The notes under the pieces are model-generated. The model ran no database searches. It saw only the letters and a program-made list of their open reading frames with translations, and had not been told where the DNA came from. From the NCBI RefSeq assembly GCF_000701705.1, contig NZ_JNJP01000054.1:1-26135 (forward strand): DNA of 26,135 nucleotides. The letters run 5' to 3'. The stretch is from Bilophila wadsworthia ATCC 49260. Lineage in GTDB: Bacteria; Desulfobacterota; Desulfovibrionia; Desulfovibrionales; Desulfovibrionaceae. Made by a program: the position numbers and the translations under genes. This document shows, piece after piece, positions 1-7,695 of this stretch. Every line of letters starts with the position of its first letter. Positions within the stretch are counted from its first letter, which is position 1.

Positions 1-110
1 GGGAGGGGGAAGGGCCCCTTTTGGAAAAGGGGCCCTTCCCCCTCCCCAATCTCCCTCACCTCTCCACTCCTCCCCCCTCCTCTCTCATTACTCCTTCAAA
101 AATTCCCGCC
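1..110 (-). repeat. Composite intergenic repeat, copy 1 (cut by window edge)
   Basis: Bases 1-22 and 25-46 are a perfect 22-bp inverted repeat around GG, with purine-rich and pyrimidine-rich arms. The tract to about 110 is almost purely C and T on the plus strand. The stop codon of the neighbouring minus-strand gene is at 88, so the hairpin lies about 40 bases past it in the transcript. The AAAGTCTTT core and tail seen in other copies would lie left of the window. There is no T-run after the hairpin inside the window, so calling it a terminator is inference. Confidence 0.75.
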
Positions 111-2829
111 AGCGGGCGGAGTGCTGATAATAGCTGATGCCCTCATCAAGCACCTGCTGGAGCGAGGCGTCGGGGGCCTTTACCCTGTCCTGCGGCTTTG
201 CGGCCTCGGCGGAACCGATCTGCTGGCCGTCACGGTAGAAGTGCACCCCGCGAACAGGCCGCATGATCACCATCTCGTTGCCTTTGACATAGGCCAATTT
301 CTGATAATTGCTCAGGAACAAACGAGATACATAGTCCGGATCGAGCGCATTCGTGCCGTAGAACTCGCCCGTATACTTGAAATGAAGCAGGGAGAGCAGC
401 GTCGGCACGGCGTCGATCTGGCTGATCGGCTGATCGTGGCGCTCCGGTTTGATGAACTTCGGCGCATAAATGATAAGCGGAATGTGATGGTTCCCCTGCT
501 TGATCTCCTCGCGCCCGGAACTGCTCGCCCCGTGATCCGCCACAAAAACGAACACGGTATCGTCAAACCACGGATGCTTGCGGGCCTCTTCCATGAATTT
601 GCCGATGGAATAATCCGCGTACATGACCCCGCCGTTGCGCCCGGACTTGGATGGAATCGAAATCCTTCCGTCGGGATAGGTGTATGGGCGGTGATTCGAA
701 GTCGTCAGCACGAAGTTGAAGAACGGCTTGCCCGCCGCATGGGAAGCGTCCGCCTCCTTGATCGCGCGGGCAAAGAGGTTCTCGTCACACACGCCCCAGA
801 TATTCGAGAACGTGATCTCTTCCGGCTGCATCACCGTACGGTCCACCACGGTGAACCCGTTCCCGGAGAAATAGGCGTTCATGTTGTCGAAATAGCCGTA
901 GCCGCCGTAAATCCATTTGGTGTCATACCCGCGCTCGCGGAATACGCTCCAGATGCCGCGCAGGTTGTCGTTGCCCTGCAACCGCACGATGGGCATACCC
1001 GGCAGCGGCGGACGCGCCAGCGTGAGCGCTTCGATGCCCCGGACGGTGCGGGTGCCCGTCGAATAGACATGGCTGAAATAGAGCGACTCGGAAGCCAGCT
1101 TTTCCAATTCCGGAGTCAGCTTTTGCCCATCGTCGCGGAATTCGCTGAAAAATTCCGAGCCCATGCTCTCCATGAGCACAATGACCACATTCGCCCGGAT
1201 TTCCTTTTCATGCGGCGCCACCTCATAGGCCAGCGACGCGGGATCGCCCACCCGGCGGGCATCCGAGGCCATCAAGGGGGCCAGCGTCGCCACGGTATCC
1301 GCATCAGGGCGCGTCAGATAAAAATCGTTGTAGGAAAGTTCGTTGGAAAAAAACGCGTGGAACAGGCTGTACAGCCCATCCTTGGACAGCTCGGTGAGAT
1401 ACCGATCGCCGGTATCTTCGGATATATCCATGAAGTTGACCATATTGAGCGAGCACGCGCACAAGACGAGCAACGCCGCGCCGGCAAAACGCATGAGAAG
1501 CCGCGGCACGGTGCGGACCGTGGAAAGCCAACGCCGGGCCAGCAGCGTAATGACTCCCGCCGCCACAGTAATCCCGCCCAAAAACAGGGCCACAGGGTAG
1601 GACTGGCTGATATTTCCGATCACTTCATTCGTGTAGACAAGATAATCCACGGCCACGAAATTGAAGCGGGAAGTGAATTCGTCCCAGAACAGCAGTTCCG
1701 CGACTTCCTCAAACAAGTGCCCCGCCGTGAACAGAAAGAAAAAGAGGATGGAAACCCGCCTGTCCCACCGTCCGCCGTGCCACTTCCGAGGCAGGAGCAG
1801 CAGGTACGCCAGCACGGGCAGGATTGAAAAAAGGCACGAAACCATCGTCGTTCCCACCCAAACGGGGAACGAAACCAGAAAGCTTTTCAGCGACAGATGC
1901 AGGTTGGAGGATTCCCGCAAGGCCAGTATGGAAAGTTCCGTAAGCTCTGCGAAAAAATATATGCCTATGAAAGGGAGCAACCGCCGCACAAGGTAGCGCA
2001 CGGCATCCAGAAACGCATACATGATGAAGCCTCTCTTGAAGGAAAAAATCCTGTTCGGAGAGCGCGTTGTTACACAGGAACTGTTACGATTCCGTGACAA
2101 CCGGGGGAGAACATCAGGACAAATATTTATACTTACAAGCTTGTTAAGAGAAAAACCGCGCAGTGCCCATGTGACAAGCAGGATGATCATCCATGCGCCG
2201 ATCATTGTGAACAGCGTGTGCGAGAGGAAATGCTGTCCCCGCAGCATCTGGTAGAATCCCATACCCCAGCCCGCAATAAGCCCGGCCCCCAGACCGGCCC
2301 ACCGGTCACGGCGCGACCGGAAGCAAAAGAACAGCATCATGAGCGCAAAACCGCCCGAAGCGTGCCCCGCCGGGAAACACCTGCCGGGGGAACGGCCTTC
2401 ATTGGCGGGGTTCCGGCATTCCAGCACGCCCTGATGGACGTATTCGCCCCCGAACTCCTCGATCTGCTTGGGGCAATAAACGTTGGTGAACTGTTTTGCA
2501 CCGCCGAGCAGCATCGGGACAAAGGCCAGACTGAGGAGCAGCAGCAAGCACCCCCTGCGGCATTCCGGCGGCAGATTCCACCGTGCGCCGCCAAGCACCC
2601 CGGCGACACAGGCTATCCCGAGAACCACCAGCAGGATTTTAGGGCCATCGTAGAAAAACCACGTCAGCCGAGCGTGCAGCTCGTTGGACACAACCCATTC
2701 ATGCGTGGCGGAATCAAACCACAAGCGTTGAGCCGCCGTGTCCCAACCGGTATAGGATTCCATCAGCGCCACCAGCACGAGGAGCAGTGCCCCAACGGAA
2801 AGCTGGGCGGCGATCATGCGTTTCGTCAT
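88..2829 (-). CDS. PAP2 lipid phosphatase joined in frame to an LTA synthase-like phosphotransferase
   Basis: The frame encodes 913 aa from ATG 2829 (upstream GAGAGG), the first start that leads straight into a membrane helix. Residues 1-225 are a membrane PAP2 phosphatase: K112-x6-CP, PAGH at 153-156 and RGQHFLSH at 197-204 match its three phosphatase motifs, so it probably dephosphorylates a lipid such as undecaprenyl-PP or lipid A. Residues 226-269 resemble translated spacer DNA. Residues 270-913 form a complete 644-aa LTA synthase/MdoB-type protein (COG1368-like): about five N-terminal helices, then a periplasmic sulfatase-fold domain with metal ligand E285, catalytic T326 in TGTRTVRG, and D496/H497 (numbered from M270). 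Such enzymes move phosphoglycerol or phosphoethanolamine from lipids to envelope glycans. An internal ATG at 2022 has its own ribosome site, so the second half may be made separately. The join may be a true fusion or a lost stop. Confidence 0.85.
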   Translation of the reverse strand: MTKRMIAAQLSVGALLLVLVALMESYTGWDTAAQRLWFDSATHEWVVSNELHARLTWFFYDGPKILLVVLGIACVAGVLGGARWNLPPECRRGCLLLLLSLAFVPMLLGGAKQFTNVYCPKQIEEFGGEYVHQGVLECRNPANEGRSPGRCFPAGHASGGFALMMLFFCFRSRRDRWAGLGAGLIAGWGMGFYQMLRGQHFLSHTLFTMIGAWMIILLVTWALRGFSLNKLVSINICPDVLPRLSRNRNSSCVTTRSPNRIFSFKRGFIMYAFLDAVRYLVRRLLPFIGIYFFAELTELSILALRESSNLHLSLKSFLVSFPVWVGTTMVSCLFSILPVLAYLLLLPRKWHGGRWDRRVSILFFFLFTAGHLFEEVAELLFWDEFTSRFNFVAVDYLVYTNEVIGNISQSYPVALFLGGITVAAGVITLLARRWLSTVRTVPRLLMRFAGAALLVLCACSLNMVNFMDISEDTGDRYLTELSKDGLYSLFHAFFSNELSYNDFYLTRPDADTVATLAPLMASDARRVGDPASLAYEVAPHEKEIRANVVIVLMESMGSEFFSEFRDDGQKLTPELEKLASESLYFSHVYSTGTRTVRGIEALTLARPPLPGMPIVRLQGNDNLRGIWSVFRERGYDTKWIYGGYGYFDNMNAYFSGNGFTVVDRTVMQPEEITFSNIWGVCDENLFARAIKEADASHAAGKPFFNFVLTTSNHRPYTYPDGRISIPSKSGRNGGVMYADYSIGKFMEEARKHPWFDDTVFVFVADHGASSSGREEIKQGNHHIPLIIYAPKFIKPERHDQPISQIDAVPTLLSLLHFKYTGEFYGTNALDPDYVSRLFLSNYQKLAYVKGNEMVIMRPVRGVHFYRDGQQIGSAEAAKPQDRVKAPDASLQQVLDEGISYYQHSARWREFLKE
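2030..2036 (-). promoter_or_regulatory. Internal ribosome binding site before ATG 2022
   Basis: On the minus strand AGAGAGG lies seven bases before ATG 2022, where homology to LTA synthase-like proteins begins (MYAFLDAV). The quality and spacing are as good as for ordinary starts in this window, which argues that the phosphotransferase is or was an independent gene. Confidence 0.6.
2083..2100 (-). promoter_or_regulatory. Possible Pho-box-like direct repeat
   Basis: The minus strand reads TTGTCAC-GGAA-TCGTAAC, two 7-base units with 11-base periodicity, resembling the PhoB box layout (CTGTCAT, 4 bases, CTGTCAT). A third similar unit, TGTGTAAC, follows. The site is 61 bases before ATG 2022, in an AT-richer stretch that looks non-coding although it is inside the open frame. 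The match is partial, and the TATAAA-like sequence nearby lies on the wrong side for classical PhoB activation. Confidence 0.25.
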
Positions 2830-3037
2830 GTGCCGAAAACCTCTCCCGATATGCGATACGCTGGATATACGACGGGAGTGTGACGATTTCGTGGCGGGCC
2901 CAAAGGAAAAACCGAAAGGATGGGCAGGGCCGGAAAACAGCGCGTACGCCGCCCGGCTATGCCCGCTTTCGGCGGTGGGAAACACTGGCGGGTGGTCGAT
3001 GGAAGGGAATGTACTGGAGAGAGGGAGATGGATGTGT

Positions 3038-3093
3038 CGGGGGAGAGGGAACCGTTTGACAGGCGCTCTTCTCGAAAAAAGCCCTCTCCCCCG
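3038..3093 (-). repeat. Degenerate composite-repeat hairpin, copy 2, past the 5'-nucleotidase stop
   Basis: CGGGGGAGAGGG (3038-3049) pairs perfectly with CCCTCTCCCCCG (3082-3093). The interior, read on the minus strand, contains GGCTTTTTTCGAGAAGAGC, a decayed form of the CTTTCTTCAGAAAG centre of the other copies. It begins 26 bases past the stop at 3119, as expected for a 3'-end element. No AAAGTCTTT core or tail is recognisable. Confidence 0.5.
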
Positions 3094-3118
3094 ATAGGCA
3101 ATGTTGTTTCTTGTGTTG

Positions 3119-4738
3119 TTATCGGAGGACCGTGATCCGCCCTCCGGACCTGACCTCCACAGGGGCCTTGGCGATATAGTCGCGCAGGCATTCGATGTGC
3201 GCGCGGCCCGTGTATTGCCATTTTATTTTCTTGAAGGCGGCGAAACCGTCACCGCCCTCCGCCGCATAGTCCACCGTGGCGACGCGGTATACCGCTTCCG
3301 GGCGCAGAGGTTCCCAACCGCCCGCCTTTGTGCGGACGGATACGGCGGAAACGCGTTGCCCCACCGGTTTCGCGGGTTCCACCGAATACGTGAGCCCCGC
3401 GACCTGAAGAAACCGCCCCGCCCCGTTTTCGTAGCCGGATGCGCCATGTTCAAGCGCCCCGAGCAGTTGTTTTCCGGTCAAATCACCGACAACGAGCGTG
3501 TTGTCGAACGGCATGGTCGTCAGCAGGTCACCCATCGTGACCACGCCGGTATGCAGAGGGGAGCGCACAGTGCCGCCCACGGACAAGGCGACGGTCGCGC
3601 CGGTATCCCGTGCTCCCCAGAGCAGGGAGTCCATGAGGACGTCGCCGGACGGACATTCCTGCACGCGGCAGAGATGGGCGTCTTCCTCAAGGTCAACCTG
3701 CCGCCCGCTCGTGTCCCCGGCAAGCAGGATTTTGCCCACAGGCTGCCCGATGAGCGACCGCAACTGGGCGGCGTAGCTGTCCAGCCGTGCGGAAAGCTTC
3801 GCATCAGGCGGAACGGTGACGTTCCGGCCATCCAGAACAATGGGTTCGCCGTTCCAGCGCTGCGCGATGCCCGCGTCGTTGAAGTCTATCGCAATATGCC
3901 CAAGCAGCTTGCAGGAGGACGCCGCCGTCACGACCAGCACGGGCTCTCCGGACGGGGAGTGCTTCACAATGGGATACGGCCCGACTGCCTTGGGGTTTGT
4001 ATTGGAAAGCAGGGAATGCGTATGCCCGCCGACGAACACATCCACGCCGTCCACCCGCCCCGCGAGCTCGCAGTCGACGTTCAGGCCCAGATGGGTCAGC
4101 GCGATGACAATGTTCACGCCCTGCGCCCGGAGCGACGCGACCGCTTCGCGCAAGGCCGTTTCCGCCGGACCGAACACGGCCTCCTTGCAGGGGGAGGCCA
4201 GAGAGGGCGTTTCCTCGTTGACCAACCCCACAATGCCGATCTTGCGGCCTTGGCGCTCCACGACAATCCACGGACGCGTGAGCGGCTTGCCCCCGGGTAC
4301 GGGCGGAAGCGTCAGGTTGGCGGCCAGTACGGGCACATGCGTCCGCTCCACGAAACGCCGGAATTCGCCGCAGCCGTCATCGAACTCGTGATTGCCCGGC
4401 GTAAAGGCCGTATAGTCCAAGGCGTCAAGCACCTCCGCCGCCACGTCGCCTTTGAACTGCGTATAGAACAGCGTCCCCTGAAATTCGTCCCCGGCGTCAA
4501 GGAGCACCACATTCGGTTCCGCAGCGCGCACCGTATCCACGGCCTGTTTCAGGCGCACGCTGCCCCCGGACCCGCCAGCGCACTGGGCCGCATAGCAGGC
4601 CGTCCCTTTTTCAGTGGTCCCGCCGTACATGGAGTGGACATCGTTGGTGTGCAGAACCGTCAACTCAAATGCCTGTGATGGCGCCGCAAAGCACAGCAGA
4701 AGCAAAGACAGCAGCGGCAAGCGGATTTTCTTCATCAT
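3119..4738 (-). CDS. Periplasmic UshA-type 5'-nucleotidase / metallophosphatase
   Basis: The protein is 539 aa. Residues 1-23 are a Sec signal peptide (hydrophobic LPLLSLLLLCFAAP, SQA cleavage site). The N-terminal calcineurin-like domain has the full dimetal set: TNDVH (D33, H35), DAGD (D84), GNHEFD (N116, H117), H216 and GGHTHS (H239, H241). The C-terminal 5'-nucleotidase domain shows GGTVRS near 388-393 and YAAEGGDGF near 491-499. The family strips phosphate from nucleotides or splits UDP-sugars in the periplasm so that nucleosides and phosphate can be taken up. Two adjacent ATGs (4738 and 4735) follow AAAAAGGAAAA; the second is better spaced. It is divergent from exonuclease III. With the phosphatase and phosphotransferase next door it suggests a phosphate-linked envelope cluster, which is inference. 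Confidence 0.9.
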   Translation of the reverse strand: MMKKIRLPLLSLLLLCFAAPSQAFELTVLHTNDVHSMYGGTTEKGTACYAAQCAGGSGGSVRLKQAVDTVRAAEPNVVLLDAGDEFQGTLFYTQFKGDVAAEVLDALDYTAFTPGNHEFDDGCGEFRRFVERTHVPVLAANLTLPPVPGGKPLTRPWIVVERQGRKIGIVGLVNEETPSLASPCKEAVFGPAETALREAVASLRAQGVNIVIALTHLGLNVDCELAGRVDGVDVFVGGHTHSLLSNTNPKAVGPYPIVKHSPSGEPVLVVTAASSCKLLGHIAIDFNDAGIAQRWNGEPIVLDGRNVTVPPDAKLSARLDSYAAQLRSLIGQPVGKILLAGDTSGRQVDLEEDAHLCRVQECPSGDVLMDSLLWGARDTGATVALSVGGTVRSPLHTGVVTMGDLLTTMPFDNTLVVGDLTGKQLLGALEHGASGYENGAGRFLQVAGLTYSVEPAKPVGQRVSAVSVRTKAGGWEPLRPEAVYRVATVDYAAEGGDGFAAFKKIKWQYTGRAHIECLRDYIAKAPVEVRSGGRITVLR

Positions 4739-4944
4739 TTTTCCTTTTTATGGACGGGCCGCACCGGCACGCGGCGCGTTTGACAATCGGCACGGGCAAT
4801 GGAATCCTTCCGCGGAAGAGGCACGGGCGGGCTTCTCTGGAAGCGCCCGCATGACGCGGCCCGCATTCCCGGAACATGGGGATGAAAGCCGGGGCCGCCT
4901 GATCCGTGCCTACCGATTCCCTTTCCTTTTGCCAAGAGAAAACT

Positions 4945-5736
4945 ATGGATACCATTCGTCTCGTTTCATGGAACGTCAACGGGTTCCGCGCCCTGAGCGG
5001 CAAACCCGACTGGGACTGGTTCGCCTCCACCGACGCCGATGTGGTGGCGCTTCAGGAAACCAAGGCCGAGCCGGCGCAGATCGCCGAAGAACACCGCAGC
5101 CCCGAGGGCTGGAATGCCGAATGGCTGGCCGCGCAGGTCAAGAAAGGCTATTCGGGCGTCGCGGTCTTCTCGCGCCAAAAGGCCGCCCTCGAGCCGCTCG
5201 CCGTGCACCGCGAACTCCCCGATCCCCGTTATCAGGGGGAAGGCCGCCTTTTGCACATCGAATACCCCGCCTTCCATTTTTTCAATGTCTACTTTCCCAA
5301 CGGGACCAAGGACGACGGGCGGCTGGCCTATAAAATGGGCTATTACGACGCGTTCCTCGCCCATGCCGAAGAGCTGCGCCGCACCAAGCCCATCGTGGTC
5401 TGCGGGGACTTCAACACGGCCCACCGCCCCATCGACCTCGCCCGGCCCAAGGCCAACGAGGAAAACTCCGGCTTCCTGCCCATCGAACGCGCCTGGGTGG
5501 ACCGCTTCATCGCCGCCGGGTACGTGGACACCTTCCGCCACATCCACGGCGACGAGCCGCACCAGTACTCGTGGTGGTCCTACAAGCAGCGCGCCCGCGT
5601 CAACAACGTCGGGTGGCGCATCGACTACTTCTTCGTTTCGGAGGAGTTGGCCCCGGCCATCCGGGACGCATGGATAGAAAACAATGTCTATGGTTCGGAT
5701 CACTGCCCCGTGGGGCTGGAATTGGCCATAACATAG
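4945..5736 (+). CDS. xth: Exodeoxyribonuclease III (AP endonuclease)
   Basis: The protein is 263 aa, the usual length for ExoIII/ExoA. It is a cytoplasmic base-excision-repair enzyme that cuts 5' of abasic sites and removes nucleotides 3' to 5' from duplex DNA. All endonuclease/exonuclease/phosphatase-fold landmarks are present: SWNVNG (N10), LQETK (E38), NVYFPNG (Y116), CGDFNTAH (D155, N157), the aromatic patch YSWWSYKQRARVNNVGWRIDY (D227) and GSDHCP (D252, H253). The start at 4945 is chosen because the family begins right at this point; the frame is open further upstream but that part has no similarity to the family. The upstream purine run AAGAGAA is a modest ribosome site. It looks monocistronic. 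Confidence 0.95.
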   Translation: MDTIRLVSWNVNGFRALSGKPDWDWFASTDADVVALQETKAEPAQIAEEHRSPEGWNAEWLAAQVKKGYSGVAVFSRQKAALEPLAVHRELPDPRYQGEGRLLHIEYPAFHFFNVYFPNGTKDDGRLAYKMGYYDAFLAHAEELRRTKPIVVCGDFNTAHRPIDLARPKANEENSGFLPIERAWVDRFIAAGYVDTFRHIHGDEPHQYSWWSYKQRARVNNVGWRIDYFFVSEELAPAIRDAWIENNVYGSDHCPVGLELAIT

Positions 5737-5806
5737 CGCGCAGATGGCGGACCTTCCGCATCCATATGCGGAGAGCAAAAACTTGCGCATGATAAAAAAC
5801 GGAATG

Positions 5807-5850
5807 CGGAGCCGCCGCGCCACCGGATAGACAACGGGGCGGCGGCTCCG
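5807..5850. terminator. GC-rich hairpin after exonuclease III
   Basis: CGGAGCCGCCGC (5807-5818) pairs with GCGGCGGCTCCG (5839-5850), a 12-bp stem with a 20-base loop, 70 bases past the xth stop. The plus-strand side is followed only by TTCCTCTTC. On the minus strand a T-run (A-run at 5794-5798) follows a few bases later, so it could act in either direction. Confidence 0.45.
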
Positions 5851-5907
5851 TTCCTCTTCAGAAGGAAAGCCGGAAGGCATGGCGGGGAAAGGAAGGGGAT
5901 GGAAACG

Positions 5908-5930
5908 AAAAAACCCTGCCGAAGCAGGGT
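5908..5930 (-). terminator. Rho-independent terminator of tRNA-His
   Basis: On the minus strand ACCCTGC-TTCG-GCAGGGT forms a 7-bp stem with a stable UUCG tetraloop followed directly by a T-run. It begins 18 bases after the tRNA 3' end. Confidence 0.9.
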
Positions 5931-5947
5931 CTTTCAAGACAAGTGAG

Positions 5948-6024
5948 TGGGGCGAATGATGGGACTTGAACCCACGGCCCTCTGGGCCACAACCAGATGC
6001 TCTGCCAACTGAGCTACATCCGCC
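5948..6024 (-). tRNA. tRNA-His (anticodon GTG)
   Basis: It is 77 nt including an encoded CCA. The acceptor GGCGGATG pairs with CATTCGCC over eight pairs, the extra 5' G being the histidine-tRNA hallmark. The D-arm region contains TAGCTCAGTTGGCAGAGC, the anticodon loop is TTGTGGC, and the T-arm region contains GTGGGTTCAAGTCCCA. It has its own promoter and terminator and stands alone. Confidence 0.97.
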
Positions 6025-6040
6025 ACATGCAGCTGTGGTC

Positions 6041-6067
6041 TTTATATCAGAGCCATATTAACGTCAA
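6041..6067 (-). promoter_or_regulatory. Promoter of tRNA-His
   Basis: On the minus strand TTGACG (6067-6062) and TATAAA (6046-6041) are separated by 15 bases, shorter than the ideal 17, and lie about 17 bases upstream of the tRNA 5' end. Confidence 0.5.
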
Positions 6068-6133
6068 GCCTTTCCGCAATATTTTTCCGATTTCCGCATC
6101 CCGAGGCCACCCGGGGAAGCCCGAAGATGCTCC

Positions 6134-6163
6134 TTGACCAGCCAAGGAACCCGATAGTATCTT
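6134..6163 (+). promoter_or_regulatory. Candidate promoter upstream of murA
   Basis: TTGACC (6134-6139) and TATCTT (6158-6163) are separated by 18 bases; a TAGTAT alternative lies at 15. The leader to murA would be about 110 bases and includes a small GCCCGG/CCGGGC hairpin (6244-6260) just before the ribosome site. Confidence 0.4.
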
Positions 6164-6279
6164 GTATCCTTTCCTCAGCTTCCGCAAACGGATCGCGCCA
6201 GCGTTCCGCCCTCGCGCGGGGCACCCTCCATCCAACCGGCAACGCCCGGCTTTTCCGGGCCCACATACAGGGACAGTTC

Positions 6280-7530
6280 ATGGACAAACTGATCATCGAA
6301 GGCGGCGTTCCGCTGACCGGCGTCGTGCATGTGAGCGGCTCCAAAAACGCGGCTCTCCCCATCCTCATGGGCAGCATCCTGCTCGACGAACCCGTGACCT
6401 ACACCAATGTCCCGGATCTGCGGGATATCCGTACCACCTTCAAGCTCCTTGAACTGCTCGGCTGCCCGAACGCCTTTGAAAACGGGCAGGTCACCGTGAC
6501 CCCCGGCGCGCTCAGCCCGGAAGCCCCCTATGAACTGGTCAAAACCATGCGCGCCTCGGTGCTCGTGCTCGGCCCGCTGCTGGCCCGGCTCGGCGAAGCC
6601 CGCGTAGCCATGCCCGGCGGCTGCGCCATCGGGGCCCGCCCTGTGGATCTGCACCTGTCAGCCCTCGAAAAGATGGGGGCGCGGTTCGATCTTGAGGACG
6701 GGTATATTCTCGGCCGCTGCCGCAAGCTCAACGGCGCGCACATCCATTTCGACTTTCCCACCGTCGGCGGTACGGAAAACCTGCTCATGGCAGCTGCACT
6801 GGCCGATGGAGAAACCATCCTTGAGAACGCCGCCCGCGAGCCCGAAGTCGTCGATCTTGCCCGCTTCCTCATCGCCTGCGGCGCGCGCATCGAAGGCCAC
6901 GGCACCAGCGTCATCCGCATTCAGGGCGTCCCGCGCCTCGGAGGCTGCACCTACCGCATCATGCCCGACCGCATCGAGGCGGGAACCCTCCTCGCCGCCG
7001 CCGGGATCACCGACGGCGAGTTGCTGCTCACGGACTGCCCCTTTGAGGAGCTTGACGCCGTGATCGCCAAAATGCGCCAGATGGGCATGGAAATCGAACC
7101 CACCGCCGACGGGGTGCTGGCCCGCCGCTCCTGCGCCCTGCGCGGGGTGGACGTGACCACGCAGCCCTTCCCCGGCTTCCCGACGGACATGCAGGCGCAG
7201 ATCATGTCCCTCATGTGCCTTTCCGAAGGTTCCGGGGTCATCAGCGAAACCATTTTTGAAAACCGGTTCATGCACGTGCAGGAGCTCGTCCGCATGGGCG
7301 CGGATATCCGCCTTTCCGGGCATACAGCCATCATACGCGGCGTCCAGCGCCTTGCCGGGGCTCCGGTCATGGCCTCGGATCTCCGCGCCAGCGCCTCTCT
7401 CGTGCTCGCCGGGCTCGCCGCCAAGGGGACCACGACCGTCCAGCGCATCTACCACCTCGATCGCGGTTATGAGCACATCGAAAACAAGCTCAACGCCGTA
7501 GGTGCGCGCATCCGCAGGGAAGCGGAATAG
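6280..7530 (+). CDS. murA: UDP-N-acetylglucosamine 1-carboxyvinyltransferase
   Basis: The protein is 416 aa, typical MurA length, with the two-lobed EPSP-synthase-like fold. It transfers enolpyruvate from PEP to UDP-GlcNAc, the first committed step of peptidoglycan synthesis, in the cytoplasm. Visible active-site features are GSKNAALP (K22, N23), the loop GGCAIGARPVDLH with catalytic Cys115 and R120, the GGTEN segment and PGFPTDMQAQ with the conserved Asp. Because Cys115 is present (not Asp), the enzyme should be of the fosfomycin-sensitive type; this is family knowledge. ATG 6280 follows AGGGACAG and gives the standard MDKLIIEGG N-terminus, so the upstream extension of the frame is not coding. 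Confidence 0.97.
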   Translation: MDKLIIEGGVPLTGVVHVSGSKNAALPILMGSILLDEPVTYTNVPDLRDIRTTFKLLELLGCPNAFENGQVTVTPGALSPEAPYELVKTMRASVLVLGPLLARLGEARVAMPGGCAIGARPVDLHLSALEKMGARFDLEDGYILGRCRKLNGAHIHFDFPTVGGTENLLMAAALADGETILENAAREPEVVDLARFLIACGARIEGHGTSVIRIQGVPRLGGCTYRIMPDRIEAGTLLAAAGITDGELLLTDCPFEELDAVIAKMRQMGMEIEPTADGVLARRSCALRGVDVTTQPFPGFPTDMQAQIMSLMCLSEGSGVISETIFENRFMHVQELVRMGADIRLSGHTAIIRGVQRLAGAPVMASDLRASASLVLAGLAAKGTTTVQRIYHLDRGYEHIENKLNAVGARIRREAE

Positions 7531-7550
7531 CGAAAGAAAAATTGGGAAGG

Positions 7551-7606
7551 TTGCGCAACAGGGGCTCCTCCGCCCGTATGGCAGGGCCGTACAGCCCCCC
7601 GCGCAA
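7551..7606 (+). other. Structured spacer between murA and the moaE-like gene
   Basis: Three nested helices form one arm: TTGCGC/GCGCAA (7551-7556 with 7601-7606), GGGGCT/AGCCCC (7561-7566 with 7593-7598) and GTATGGC/GCCGTAC (7576-7582 with 7586-7592), with a 9-base bulge. A second small helix (TGCCG/CGGCA) follows directly. There is no T-run, so it is not an ordinary terminator. It could be an mRNA processing or attenuation structure or a small structured RNA; no known riboswitch class is recognised. Confidence 0.45.
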
Positions 7607-7695
7607 TGCCGGTTCTCATTTTCGGCACGGGCTCTTTCCGTCAGAGTTCACCAGGGACATTCCCCCGAGCAGACCCCGACCACAGGAGAAAAACG

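Noticed and set aside
121..1827. Long plus-strand open frame (568 codons) opposite the phosphotransferase
   Set aside because: It is the complement of a gene with clear domains; high GC leaves the antisense frame open. The sequence is rich in Arg, His, Gln and Gly with no domain.
3101..4678. Plus-strand open frame (525 codons) opposite the 5'-nucleotidase
   Set aside because: Antisense shadow of a well-supported metallophosphatase.
4807..4818. 12-bp palindrome CTTCCGCGGAAG in the gap between the 5'-nucleotidase and exonuclease III genes
   Set aside because: Single short palindrome in GC-rich DNA without a repeated partner or nearby promoter; not enough to call an operator.
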